From Novosphingobium subterraneum (GTDB taxonomy: Bacteria > Pseudomonadota > Alphaproteobacteria > Sphingomonadales > Sphingomonadaceae): a stretch of 64,000 nucleotides of DNA. The position numbers and the translations under genes are program-made. The notes under the pieces are model-generated. The model was not told where the DNA came from and did not search any database. It was given only the letters and a program-made list of their open reading frames with translations. This document shows, piece after piece, positions 1-9,066 of this stretch. Every line of letters starts with the position of its first letter. The first letter of the stretch is position 1. The stretch is from NCBI RefSeq assembly GCF_000807925.1, contig NZ_JRVC01000003.1:186001-250000 (forward strand), in the 5' to 3' direction.

Positions 1-612
1 GAAATGTGGGTTGCCCTGGAAAGCGAGCCGGCCGACCTGGTCGTGCTTGACATCATGTTGCCGGGAACGAGCGGGATCGAGCTGTTCCGCCGCCTGCGCA
101 AGCAAAGCGACGTGCCCATCATCTTCGTCTCCGCTCGCGGCAGCGAGGAGGATCGCGTCCTCGGGCTTGAACTCGGCGCAGACGATTATCTGCCCAAGCC
201 GTTCAGCACGCGCGAACTGGTAGCCCGGATCGGCGCGGTGCTGCGTCGCGGGGCCAACGCCGTCACCGATACCGCTGGCGATACGGGCAGCCGGAGCGGC
301 GACATCCATTTTGACGGCTGGTCCGTATCGATGGCCCGGCGCGAACTGCATTCGCCCAGCGGCGCGATGGTTGACCTGACGGGGGCCGAATTCGATCTGC
401 TGGCCACGTTCATCGGGCAGCCACAGCGCGTGCTGGGGCGCGAACGCCTGATCGAACTCTCGCGAACCCGTCTGGGTGACAGTTCGGATCGCAGCGTCGA
501 CGTGCTGGTCAGTCGCCTGCGGCGCAAGCTCTCCGCGGCCGGAGGCAATGCCCCGATCGTAACGGTTCGCGGTGTCGGCTACATGTTCAAGGCCGAAGTG
601 CAGCGCGCCTGA
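1..612 (+). CDS. OmpR/PhoB-family response regulator, 5' partial
   Basis: DNA-binding response regulator of a two-component system, cut by the left edge of the window, so the first 35 or so residues with the acidic pocket are missing. What remains shows the receiver phospho-acceptor Asp in LVVLDIMLPG (Asp16 counted from the Met at base 4), the conserved Lys in the LPKPF switch motif, and a C-terminal winged-helix domain with the typical RRKL and VRGVGYMF ends. Its stop codon overlaps the start of the histidine kinase gene at base 612, so the two are co-translated partners. Targets cannot be read from this window. Confidence 0.93.
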   Translation, partial: EMWVALESEPADLVVLDIMLPGTSGIELFRRLRKQSDVPIIFVSARGSEEDRVLGLELGADDYLPKPFSTRELVARIGAVLRRGANAVTDTAGDTGSRSGDIHFDGWSVSMARRELHSPSGAMVDLTGAEFDLLATFIGQPQRVLGRERLIELSRTRLGDSSDRSVDVLVSRLRRKLSAAGGNAPIVTVRGVGYMFKAEVQRA

Positions 613-1919
613 TGCTGTCGCGCCGCTTTGGCCTGCCCGAGCGGCTGCTGGCAATCCTGCTGCTTGTCGCGTTGGTCGATTTTGCGGCCAATACCCTGTT
701 GTTCGATCGTGCCAGCCAATTCGCGCTGCGCGAGGATGATGCTGCGCGCGTTGCAGAAAACCTCATCATCGCCACGCGTGCGATCGAGCGAGCGCCGGTC
801 ACCGAACGCCAGCAGGTTGCCAGGGATCTCAGTTCGGCCCGGTTCGCGCTCGACTGGCAGCCGTCAGGCAAGCGTCCGAGCGGTTCCATCCAGCTTTCAC
901 GCCTGCGCGAACAGATCATAGAAGACGCACCCGAACTCGGCCGTGCCGATTTGCAGTTGCATCTCAAGCCGGTCGCCGTCGCTGGCAATGTCTCAGGTTC
1001 ACTGGTCTTGCCTGACCGCAGCGTCGTGCAGTTTCAGACCTATGCCAGCGATGCCTGGACACTCAATGCCGGGCGCATCCTCACGCTGATGATGCCGACC
1101 CTGGCGCTCGTGCTGCTGGCCTGGGTCCTTTTTCGGGCCACGCTAGCGCCGTTGCGGACGCTGGTCCGGGCGTCGAAAACGGTTGGTTCGGGGCCGCCGC
1201 AACTGCTGTCCGAACAAGGCACGGCGGAAGTCCGCGACCTGATCCATGCCTTCAATGAGATGCAGCAGCGCGTCTATGAATCCATGACCAATCGCACGCA
1301 GTCCATGCTGGCGATCGGGCATGATCTGCGCACGCCGCTCTCGCGAATGCAACTGCGCGTCGAAAGCCTCGATCTTGATGAGGAAACGCGCGAGGGCATG
1401 AGCGCTGACCTTGGCGAGATGCGGCACATGCTCGAATCGCTGCAGGCCTTCGTCGAATCCGGTGGGAGTCGCTTGCCGGCAGAGCGTATTGACGTTGCCG
1501 TAATGGCGCAGACTCTGGTGGACACGGCGGCCGACAATGGCGCCGATGCCACCTTTCACGGGCTTGAAAGCCTCGAGATCATGGCGCGTCCCGTCTCGGT
1601 GCGACGTGCTCTTTCCAATCTGATCGAGAATGCACTCCATTACGCTGGCAACGTGCGGGTTACCGTACGGCGCGTTGACGGGGCGGCCGAGCTACAGTTC
1701 GATGACGATGGCCCCGGCATTCCGGCCGAGCGGATCGAGGATGTTCTGCAACCGTTCGTCCGTCTGGACACGGCGCGTGCCCGCGACACACCGGGAATGG
1801 GCCTTGGCCTCGCCATCGTGCGCCGAGCAATCCAGCTGGACAATGGCACCTTGCAATTGCGCAACCGGCCCACGGGAGGGCTCTGCGTCACGGTCTGTTT
1901 TCCGTTGGCGACGAATTGA
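612..1919 (+). CDS. Membrane sensor histidine kinase (EnvZ-like)
   Basis: Sensor kinase of 435 residues, partner of the preceding regulator, whose stop it overlaps by one base. Two membrane segments (about residues 10-30 and 154-174) enclose a periplasmic sensor of about 120 residues without a recognised fold. A HAMP linker follows, then the HisKA motif GHDLRTPLSRMQ with phospho-accepting His237. The ATPase domain has the N box NLIENALHYAG, the G1 box DDGPGIP and the G2 box GMGLGLAIVRRAI. All catalytic boxes are intact, so it should be active. The stimulus is unknown. Confidence 0.93.
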   Translation: MLSRRFGLPERLLAILLLVALVDFAANTLLFDRASQFALREDDAARVAENLIIATRAIERAPVTERQQVARDLSSARFALDWQPSGKRPSGSIQLSRLREQIIEDAPELGRADLQLHLKPVAVAGNVSGSLVLPDRSVVQFQTYASDAWTLNAGRILTLMMPTLALVLLAWVLFRATLAPLRTLVRASKTVGSGPPQLLSEQGTAEVRDLIHAFNEMQQRVYESMTNRTQSMLAIGHDLRTPLSRMQLRVESLDLDEETREGMSADLGEMRHMLESLQAFVESGGSRLPAERIDVAVMAQTLVDTAADNGADATFHGLESLEIMARPVSVRRALSNLIENALHYAGNVRVTVRRVDGAAELQFDDDGPGIPAERIEDVLQPFVRLDTARARDTPGMGLGLAIVRRAIQLDNGTLQLRNRPTGGLCVTVCFPLATN

Positions 1920-2036
1920 AGCGTTCCGAAACAGTTCGTTACACGCCCGCGCCGTTACGGAAAGATGCGACACATACTTTGACTAGCTTCCGGGCGACCT
2001 CAGTCGGTTGTCGATTCTAGTGAAAGGTCCAGCACC

Positions 2037-2732
2037 GTGAACGAACTTATCGGCCGCGTCTTCAGCTTCGAAAAGACCATCTTTCCCGACAGCCGCGAGC
2101 TGTTCGGCAAGCTCGTGAGCGAGGGGCAGTCTCCCAAGGCGCTGATGATCTCCTGCGCGGACTCGCGCATCGTTCCCGAACAGATCATGCAGGCCCAGCC
2201 CGGCGAGCTGTTCGTGTGCCGTAATGCCGGAAACATGGTTCCCCCCTACGCGACCATGAACGGCGGTGTGACCTCGACCGTCGAATACGCGGTCATGGCG
2301 CTCGGCGTGCGTGACATCATCGTTTGCGGCCATTCCGACTGCGGCGCGATGAAGGCGCTGTCCGCGCCGGCGCTGCCGGAAGGCATGCCGAACGTGGTTG
2401 CATGGTTGCGTCATGGTGCCGCAGCCGAAAGCGTCGTTTCAAGCTGCTCGCCCCACCTCGACACCGACGAGCGGGTCCGCGCGGTCAGCCTGCAGAACGT
2501 CATCGTCCAGCTTGATCACCTGCGCACTCATCCTTCGGTGGCGACGGCAATTGCCAAGGGTGAAATGTCGCTGCACGGCTGGTTCGTCGACATCAGTGCC
2601 GGCATGGTGCTTGGTCTCGATGGCGAGACCGGCGAGTTCGTGCCGCTGCGCGAAGACAAGCCCCTGCCGGTGGCGCTTCCCGCCCGGTCGCGCCGCATTC
2701 TCGATACCTGGACCGCCGAGGCCGCAGAATGA
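2037..2732 (+). CDS. Beta-class carbonic anhydrase
   Basis: Cytoplasmic zinc enzyme that interconverts CO2 and bicarbonate, 231 residues, normal for the beta class. Zinc ligands are visible as Cys40, Asp42, His99 and Cys102 in SCADSR and CGHSDCGAM, with the Asp42-Arg44 dyad intact. Translation begins at a GTG; an AAAGG element lies 12 to 16 bases upstream and no ATG fits the conserved N-terminus. The gene overlaps the next one by four bases (ATGA), so it is translationally coupled to a SulP anion transporter. That pairing points to bicarbonate supply or uptake. Confidence 0.93.
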   Translation: MNELIGRVFSFEKTIFPDSRELFGKLVSEGQSPKALMISCADSRIVPEQIMQAQPGELFVCRNAGNMVPPYATMNGGVTSTVEYAVMALGVRDIIVCGHSDCGAMKALSAPALPEGMPNVVAWLRHGAAAESVVSSCSPHLDTDERVRAVSLQNVIVQLDHLRTHPSVATAIAKGEMSLHGWFVDISAGMVLGLDGETGEFVPLREDKPLPVALPARSRRILDTWTAEAAE

Positions 2733-4258
2733 CAGCCGCGACCAGCGATAGTGCCGGTGGCGGGATTTCCCGCTACTTCGTGCGCGATTTCACCGCGTCG
2801 ATCGTGGTGTTCCTTGTCGCCATGCCCTTGTGCATGGGGATCGCCATTGCTTCCGGCGTGCCGCCGGAGAAAGGGCTGGTCACCGGGATCATCGGCGGGA
2901 TCGTCGTTGGCCTCCTCGCCGGTTCGCCGCTGCAGGTAAGCGGGCCGGCCGCGGGCCTTGCCGTGATCGTCTTCGAATTCGTTCGCGACAATGGCCTGTC
3001 CGCTCTCGGGCCGGTACTGGTGCTGGCTGGCGCCCTGCAATTCGTCGCGGGTGTGGCCAGGCTGGGGGGCGTATTCCGCGCGATCTCGCCTGCAGTGGTC
3101 CATGGCATGCTGGCCGGGATCGGCGCGCTGATCGTGATCGGGCAGTTCCATATCCTGTTCGACGCCAAGCCGCTTTCCAACGGCATTGACAATCTTGCCA
3201 TGATGCCAGCGCGCGTGCTTGGCCTGACCCCGTTCGATCTGCGTTCGACGGAACTCGCCCTCATGCTCGGCCTGCTCACCATCGGTACGATGCTGGCGTG
3301 GGAAAAGCTCAAGCCGGCAAGGCTTGGCCTGGTCCCGGGCGCGCTGCTTGGCGTGCTGGCGGCGACAGGCGTGGCGTGGGGCCTCGGGCTCGACGTGGCG
3401 CGGATTGTCGTTCCGGATTCGATCGGTGCTGCCTTCGCTCTGCCCGGTGGGGACTTTCTTGCTCCGCTGACCAACGGCTCGCTGATCGTCTCGGCGATTG
3501 CCATCGCCTTCATCGCCAGCGCTGAAACCCTGCTTTCGGCCGCAGCGGTTGACCGGATGCACGATGGCGTGCGGACGGACTACAACAAGGAATTGCGGGC
3601 GCAGGGTGTCGGCAACCTGCTTTGCGGTGTGGTCAACGCGCTGCCGATGACGGGCGTGATCGTGCGCAGTTCGGCCAACGTTCAGGCGGGTGCGATGACC
3701 CGCATGTCTGCGGTCATGCACGGAGTGTGGATACTCGGCTTTGTGGCCCTGCTGCCCTTTATCCTGCGCGAAGTGCCGATGGCGGCGCTGGGCGGCGTTC
3801 TCGTGGTCACCGGATGGAAGCTGGTCAGCATCAAGCAGGTTCGCCGCCTCTTTGAGGTGCACGGCTTCATGCCAGCTCTGATCTGGGTCGCGACCTTCAC
3901 GCTCGTCGTGACGACCGACCTCCTGACTGGTGTGCTCGTCGGTCTTGCGCTGTCTGCGCTCGAACTTGTTCCGCACCTGCGTAACCTGCGCTTCCGCGTG
4001 GGCGAGCAGACCGTGGGCGAAACCGTGCGGCTTGAACTGGAAGGCGCGGCCACTTTCCTCGGTCTTACGCGCCTCACCAATGCTCTCGAGCAGGTTCCGG
4101 TTGCCAAGCCTGTCCACGTCGATCTCGATCGTGTCCACGCGATGGACCACACCACGGCCGAGATGCTGACGGAGTGGCTGGCGCGTCGCAAGCAGCGCGG
4201 GAATGCGGTGACCGTTTCGGGCCCCGCGCCGTTGCTGAAAACACTGGCGCACGCCTGA
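2729..4258 (+). CDS. SulP-family anion transporter with STAS domain
   Basis: Inner-membrane SulP/SLC26 permease of 509 residues. About 12 to 14 hydrophobic segments occupy residues 12-410. They include the signature around GIIGGIVVGLLAGSPLQVSG and a second conserved stretch near NALPMTGVIVRSSANVQ. A cytoplasmic STAS domain fills residues 420-505. Members carry sulfate, bicarbonate or dicarboxylates, so substrate cannot be fixed from sequence alone. The four-base overlap with a carbonic anhydrase gene makes bicarbonate, as in BicA-like transporters, the best guess. Sulfate uptake genes of the cys type are absent nearby. Confidence 0.9.
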   Translation: MTAATSDSAGGGISRYFVRDFTASIVVFLVAMPLCMGIAIASGVPPEKGLVTGIIGGIVVGLLAGSPLQVSGPAAGLAVIVFEFVRDNGLSALGPVLVLAGALQFVAGVARLGGVFRAISPAVVHGMLAGIGALIVIGQFHILFDAKPLSNGIDNLAMMPARVLGLTPFDLRSTELALMLGLLTIGTMLAWEKLKPARLGLVPGALLGVLAATGVAWGLGLDVARIVVPDSIGAAFALPGGDFLAPLTNGSLIVSAIAIAFIASAETLLSAAAVDRMHDGVRTDYNKELRAQGVGNLLCGVVNALPMTGVIVRSSANVQAGAMTRMSAVMHGVWILGFVALLPFILREVPMAALGGVLVVTGWKLVSIKQVRRLFEVHGFMPALIWVATFTLVVTTDLLTGVLVGLALSALELVPHLRNLRFRVGEQTVGETVRLELEGAATFLGLTRLTNALEQVPVAKPVHVDLDRVHAMDHTTAEMLTEWLARRKQRGNAVTVSGPAPLLKTLAHA

Positions 4259-4506
4259 CCACTGGCTTGATTCCGGGCCAAAGCTGGCAAATCGCGCGCG
4301 ACATCCCACCCCCTCTTGTTGCGCGCATGGTGGCAAGAGTCCGCAGAAATTGCGGGCTCTTGCCACTTTGCACAAGAATCTATCTTGCAGTGCAGCAAAA
4401 CCGGGTGTAATACTTTGGGCTCTGCAGTGACGTCGCTCCGTTCTTGAGAAGCGCTCGCACGGCAGACGCAGGTGGAACGTGATAACCTATCCAGGGAGCG
4501 TTCCGT

Positions 4507-5349
4507 ATGAAGACCCGTCTCGCCGCAGCCGTGGCACCTGTCGCCCTCGCACTCTTTGCGACTCCGGCTTTCGCGCAGGAAGAAACCCCCGCCATCACCG
4601 TTTCGGGCAGCGCTGCTCTCGTTTCGGACTACCGCTTCCGCGGCGTTTCCATGACCGACAAGGAAATGGCGGTTCAGGCCGGCGTCACCGTGGCGCATGA
4701 AAGCGGCTTCTATGTCGGCACCTGGGGTTCAAACCTCGCAGGCTGGGGCACCTTCGCGGGTTCCAACATGGAACTCGACATTATCGGTGGCTACAAGACC
4801 GAAATCAGCGGCGTGACGGTCGATGTCGGCCTGACCTGGTACATGTATCCGGGCGGTCTCGACAACACGGACTTCGCCGAGCCCTACGTAAAGGTGTCCG
4901 GGTCGGTCGGTCCTGCAAATCTTCTTGTCGGCGCAGCCTATGCTCCCAAGCAGGAAGCTCTCGGCCAGTGGTACAATTCGGGTGCTTCGGCTGCCACCGG
5001 CGTTTACGACAATCCGGGTGCCAAGGCTGACAATCTCTATGTCTGGACCGATGCGTCGGCAGGTATCCCTGACACCGGCCTGACCGTGAAGGGCCACATC
5101 GGCTACACCACCGGCGGCAACAAGGGCCTTGGCCCTCAAGGCACCTCGGTTTCGCCGACCGGTGATTATGTCGACTGGCTGGTTGGCGCCGATTACACCC
5201 TCGGCAACGTCACGCTCGGCGTGGCCTATGTCGATACCGACCTCACCCCGACCGACTTCAATTACCTGACGCCGAACTTCTCGTCGACCAAGGATGGCTC
5301 GTCGATCGCCGGTTCGCGCGTGGTTGTTTCGGCTACTGTCGCCTTCTGA
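4507..5349 (+). CDS. TorF-family putative porin (Gcw_chp domain)
   Basis: Outer-membrane beta-barrel of 280 residues. It starts with a cleavable signal peptide ending near TPAFAQ. The mature part begins with the Gcw_chp pattern ITVSGSAALVSDYRFRGVSM followed by alternating aromatic and polar strands, and ends in a phenylalanine (SATVAF), as expected for BamA recognition. The start is supported by the AGGGAG ribosome site at 4493-4498. This family is common in Proteobacteria and is annotated as putative porin; the transported solute is unknown. It stands alone, followed by a strong terminator. Confidence 0.88.
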   Translation: MKTRLAAAVAPVALALFATPAFAQEETPAITVSGSAALVSDYRFRGVSMTDKEMAVQAGVTVAHESGFYVGTWGSNLAGWGTFAGSNMELDIIGGYKTEISGVTVDVGLTWYMYPGGLDNTDFAEPYVKVSGSVGPANLLVGAAYAPKQEALGQWYNSGASAATGVYDNPGAKADNLYVWTDASAGIPDTGLTVKGHIGYTTGGNKGLGPQGTSVSPTGDYVDWLVGADYTLGNVTLGVAYVDTDLTPTDFNYLTPNFSSTKDGSSIAGSRVVVSATVAF

Positions 5350-5388
5350 TCAGGCCGGCCCTTGGCCGCTACCTGACGATCAATGGCG

Positions 5389-5423
5389 AAAGCCCTTCTC
5401 TCCGATGCGGAGGGGAGGGCTTT
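5389..5423 (+). terminator. Rho-independent terminator after the TorF-like porin gene
   Basis: A 15-bp stem starting AAAGCCC and ending GGGCTTT, with two G-T wobbles, closes on the five-base loop GATGC and is followed by the pyrimidine stretch CTCTTTG. It lies 40 bases after the porin stop and before the serine hydrolase gene. Confidence 0.8.
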
Positions 5424-5569
5424 CTCTTTGTGCGTTCCGCCCGTCACCAGCGGGCGGAATAAAATTGTTATGGCGTATACCAAATGGTTCATGCGCCGCG
5501 TTCGGGCGCAGCCTAGCCTTTCTCCCGAGGTCGACCGATGCGAGTCGTCCGCCAGGGAGACAGTTCACG

Positions 5570-6805
5570 ATGACTCTTGCATTTCGCCTGACCGCAGCCG
5601 CGCTGTCCGGACTGCTTGCCTTGCCACTGCCCGTTCAGGCGCAGCAACAATTGCCGGAGCAACTGCAATCCGGTCCCGCTTCGGAAGTGCCGGTGGCAAC
5701 GCAGGTAATGCGCTGGCGCATGAACGACGCCGACGTGAACAGCTTTGCCTTTCGCAACATGGATCAGCTGTTCACCACGCGCACGGTCGCGCATTCCGGC
5801 GCACCGTGGGCCTTGCCCAAGGTCGAACGCCCGATGGATTTCACCTACGCATTCGGCGGAAAGACCTGGACCGCCGAACAGGCGCTCGAGCGCACTTATA
5901 CCAACGCTCTCCTGATCATGAAGGACGGGCGGATCGTCACCGAAATCTATCGCAATGGCTCGAACGAGCGCACGCGCTTCATGGGCTGGTCGATGACCAA
6001 GTCGCTGACCTCGACGCTTGTTGGCGCAGCCCTTGCCGATGGGCTGATCAGCTCGCTTGATGATCAGATCGTGCGCTATCTGCCCGAACTGAAAGGGAGC
6101 GGCTACGATGGCGTGACCATCCGCCAGATCCTGCAGATGCGTTCGGGCGTCGATTACGAGGAGCGCTACGACTTCGCCAATCCCGGCATCGCGGCAAGCA
6201 ACCACATCAACGCTCTCGTCAAGAACGTCGCGCGCTTTGCCGATGTCGCCCGCACCATCAAGCGCAAGTCAAAGCCCGGCGAAGTCTTCGCCTACAAGAC
6301 CATCGACACCGCCGTGCTTGGCTGGCTGATCGAACGGGTCAGCGGGGGCTCGGTGGCGGCCTATACCGCGCGCAAGCTGTGGGAACCGCTTGGCACCGAG
6401 GCCGATGGCTTCTACATCATGGATGGCCGGCCCGGCACCGGGCGCGAGTTCAGCGGCGCCGGCTTCAACGCCACGCTGCGCGATTGGGCGCGCTTCGGCC
6501 AGATGATGCTCGATGGCGGCATGGCCAACGGGAAGCGCATCATCAGCGAGGAATGGGTCAAGGCCGCGCAGGCGCCGGCCGGCCCCGAGGACGGACCGGA
6601 AGGTGGCTATGGCTATCAGTGGTGGACGATGGCCAAATCGCCTGCCTATTCGGCCATCGGACTGCAGGGGCAGTACGTTTACGTCGATCCCGCCAGCCGG
6701 ACCGTGGTGGTCAAGCTGAGCTACTTCCCTCCTGCGGAAGGCAGTGTCGGACAGGAAACCATGGCGTTCCTTGCCGCCGCCTCTGCGTGGAAGCCGGCAC
6801 CGTAA
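5570..6805 (+). CDS. Secreted serine hydrolase, class C beta-lactamase fold
   Basis: Periplasmic serine hydrolase of 411 residues in the beta-lactamase class C/EstB esterase family. The ATG at 5570 was chosen because it opens a clear signal peptide (ending PVQAQ) and follows AGGGAGA at 5554-5560; the frame is open further upstream but without a better start. The nucleophile and general base are Ser141 and Lys144 in the SxxK motif SMTK. The usual Tyr-x-Asn motif appears to be Tyr242-Lys-Thr, a variant seen in esterases more than in true beta-lactamases. It sits 23 bases before a TonB-dependent receptor, so import and hydrolysis of one external ester or amide is likely. Antibiotic resistance is not implied. 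Confidence 0.87.
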   Translation: MTLAFRLTAAALSGLLALPLPVQAQQQLPEQLQSGPASEVPVATQVMRWRMNDADVNSFAFRNMDQLFTTRTVAHSGAPWALPKVERPMDFTYAFGGKTWTAEQALERTYTNALLIMKDGRIVTEIYRNGSNERTRFMGWSMTKSLTSTLVGAALADGLISSLDDQIVRYLPELKGSGYDGVTIRQILQMRSGVDYEERYDFANPGIAASNHINALVKNVARFADVARTIKRKSKPGEVFAYKTIDTAVLGWLIERVSGGSVAAYTARKLWEPLGTEADGFYIMDGRPGTGREFSGAGFNATLRDWARFGQMMLDGGMANGKRIISEEWVKAAQAPAGPEDGPEGGYGYQWWTMAKSPAYSAIGLQGQYVYVDPASRTVVVKLSYFPPAEGSVGQETMAFLAAASAWKPAP

Positions 6806-6828
6806 GCAATAACAACAGGGAGGATACC

Positions 6829-9030
6829 ATGAAGACTCAGTTCGCGCTGGGCTGCGCGATGACGCTCGCCTTTGTCACCCAGCCTGGCACCGCGTTTGCG
6901 CAAGCGGCACAAGATACGGTCAGCGCGCCAGAAGAGGCCGGCGAAGGCGTTGGCGAAATCATCGTTACCGCGCAGCGCCGCAAGGAAAAGCTCCAGGACG
7001 TCGCCGTTTCCGCCACCGCCTTCGATGCCAGCGCTCTGGCCGACAAGGCCGTGACCAACCTGGCCGACCTGCAGAACGCCAGCCCCGCGCTGTCCATCTC
7101 CGATGGCGGCATCACGCAGTCGATCAATATTCGCGGCATCGGCCTTGCCAGCAATTCGCCAAGCGTGACGGCAGGTGTCGCGACGTATGTCGACGGCCTG
7201 TTCCAGCCACCGATCGTGCAGGCCAACAGCTTCTACGACCTTGCCAGCGTCGAGGTGCTGCGCGGGCCGCAGGGCACGCTCGTCGGCTCGAACTCCACGG
7301 GTGGCGCAATCTTCATCAACACGCAGAACCCGCTGCTGGATGAGGGGCTGGGCGGATATGCCATGTTCGGCGGCGGAAACTACAACTCGGTTCAATCCGA
7401 AGCCGCAGTGAACCTGCCCGTTTCCGACACGTTCGGCTTCCGCGCAGCAGGCTTCTATCGCAACCGCGACAGCTTCTACACCAGCGTCGGCCCGGTCGGG
7501 AATGATGCGGGCAAGCTGCGCGAAGGTGGCGGCCGCCTTACCGCCATGTGGAAGCCCGGCTCGTTCCAGGCGGTGGCCAAGGTCTCGTTCAACGATCGCG
7601 ACACGGGCGGCTATGCCTATCGCCCGATCCTGGGCACGCCTTACGACGTCTTCCGCGTGGGCGATATCCGCACGATCAGCTTCGATACCCCCGTCGCCAA
7701 CCGCGAACGCTCATTCCAGGCCAGCCTCGAGCTGCGGCAGGAGCTGGCAAGCGGCATCACCCTGCGCTCGGTCACTGGCTACCAGAACAAGCGTATCAAT
7801 GCCCTGAACGACGTCGATGCCTCGGCGGGGCCCGGCGGTATTGCCGAAGACTACTTTGCGGGGGAGAAAGTCTACACGCAAGAAATCAACATCATCTCGC
7901 CCACCGAAGGCCGGTTCGACTGGATCCTTGGCGGATATTTCCAGCGCAACGATATCGCGATCCGCATCCTGCAGGACCAGCAGGGTTTTCCGACCGATAT
8001 CATCGGCGGCAACCAGCGCACCACCACGGGCTTGTTCGCGCAGGGCAATTACGAGATCGTCCCGGGCCTGGAAGCCCAGCTCGGCGCGCGCTATTCCACC
8101 TACAAGGCCACCGGCTATGGCGACGTGACCATCGGCGCGGGCATTCCGGGCTTCCCTCCCGGCGGCCTGGCCGTTGCCTCACTGGCCGGCAGCCACAAGG
8201 ACTCGCTCGCCACCGGCAAGTTCGCGCTCAACTGGAAGGTCGATGCCGACAACCTGCTCTATGCGCTGGTTGCACGTGGCTACAAGCCCGGCGGCTTCAA
8301 TTCGCCCACATCGAACTTCGATCCGGAGCGCGTGATCAGCTACGAAGCGGGGTGGAAATCCGCCTTCCTGCGCAACCGCATCCGCACCCAGATCAGCGCG
8401 TTCTACAACAAGTACGCCAACTTCCAGTTCAACGTCGTGGAACCGAGCACGGGCTTTGCGGGCGTGGAGAACATCTCGACTGTCGAGATCAAGGGCGTGG
8501 AAGCGCAGGTGCAAGGGCGCTTCGGCGGCTTCGGCTTCGATGCCAACGTGGCTTTCGTGGATTCGGATCTGGCGAGCGTCACTTTCGTCAACACCCGCCA
8601 GCTCGGCGGAGCCAACCTCGGCCCGCAGTGCCCGGTGGGCACGCCGTCTGCGCCGCCGTTCTGCTTCGACTACGCACCCTTCATCCAGACTACCGGCGGC
8701 GGGCCTAACCTCTATGCGCCGCGCTGGACATGGGGCGGCGGCGTCGAATACGAGATCCCGCTTGGCGGGGAAATGTCGCTGACGCCGCGGGTGAACTATG
8801 CCTACGTCGGGGAGCAGTTCACCTACATCGGCTATTCACCGCTGTCGGATCGTCTCAACCCGCGCGGCCTGCTCTCGGCGATCGTCACTCTCAGGATCAA
8901 CGACAGGCTGAAGCTCGAGGCCTGGGGCACGAACCTGACGAACAAGGACTATATCACCGGCCAGCTGAACTCGAACGAGTTCTACGGTGCGCCGCGCGAG
9001 TACGGGGTCAAGCTCAACGTCACCTTCTGA
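6829..9030 (+). CDS. TonB-dependent outer-membrane receptor
   Basis: Energy-coupled outer-membrane receptor of 733 residues. The ATG at 6829 follows AGGGAGGA at 6817-6824 and opens a signal peptide ending near GTAFAQ. A plug domain begins with the sphingomonad-type sequence EIIVTAQRRKEKLQDV, which serves as the TonB box region. The 22-strand barrel ends in YGVKLNVTF with a terminal Phe. There is no N-terminal STN signalling domain, so it is not a transducer of the FecA type. It forms an operon with the preceding serine hydrolase. The convergent LuxR-type gene beyond it may or may not regulate it. The substrate is not evident; many such receptors in this group import plant or aromatic compounds as well as siderophores. 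Confidence 0.92.
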   Translation: MKTQFALGCAMTLAFVTQPGTAFAQAAQDTVSAPEEAGEGVGEIIVTAQRRKEKLQDVAVSATAFDASALADKAVTNLADLQNASPALSISDGGITQSINIRGIGLASNSPSVTAGVATYVDGLFQPPIVQANSFYDLASVEVLRGPQGTLVGSNSTGGAIFINTQNPLLDEGLGGYAMFGGGNYNSVQSEAAVNLPVSDTFGFRAAGFYRNRDSFYTSVGPVGNDAGKLREGGGRLTAMWKPGSFQAVAKVSFNDRDTGGYAYRPILGTPYDVFRVGDIRTISFDTPVANRERSFQASLELRQELASGITLRSVTGYQNKRINALNDVDASAGPGGIAEDYFAGEKVYTQEINIISPTEGRFDWILGGYFQRNDIAIRILQDQQGFPTDIIGGNQRTTTGLFAQGNYEIVPGLEAQLGARYSTYKATGYGDVTIGAGIPGFPPGGLAVASLAGSHKDSLATGKFALNWKVDADNLLYALVARGYKPGGFNSPTSNFDPERVISYEAGWKSAFLRNRIRTQISAFYNKYANFQFNVVEPSTGFAGVENISTVEIKGVEAQVQGRFGGFGFDANVAFVDSDLASVTFVNTRQLGGANLGPQCPVGTPSAPPFCFDYAPFIQTTGGGPNLYAPRWTWGGGVEYEIPLGGEMSLTPRVNYAYVGEQFTYIGYSPLSDRLNPRGLLSAIVTLRINDRLKLEAWGTNLTNKDYITGQLNSNEFYGAPREYGVKLNVTF

Positions 9031-9039
9031 CGCCCGGGT

Positions 9040-9064
9040 GCCGGAGCGGATGGCCCGCTCCGGC
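9040..9064. terminator. Hairpin terminator between convergent genes
   Basis: A perfect 10-bp stem GCCGGAGCGG/CCGCTCCGGC with a five-base loop lies in the 36-base gap between the TonB receptor and the LuxR-type gene. It lacks a T-run, so its terminating strength is uncertain, but its placement suits both strands. Confidence 0.5.
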
Positions 9065-9066
9065 CT

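Noticed and set aside
2528..4375. 615-codon open frame on the minus strand opposite the SulP gene
   Set aside because: Antisense shadow with abnormal composition (His, Arg and Gln runs), whereas the plus-strand SulP protein has clear family motifs.
4474..4504. GGAACG and CGTTCC before the porin gene as an EcfG stress promoter
   Set aside because: The spacing between GGAAC and CGTT is 20 bases, longer than the usual 16 to 17.
5570..6805. Beta-lactam resistance gene
   Set aside because: The SxxK motif is shared with esterases and peptidases, the Tyr-x-Asn motif is altered, and the gene is tied to a TonB receptor.
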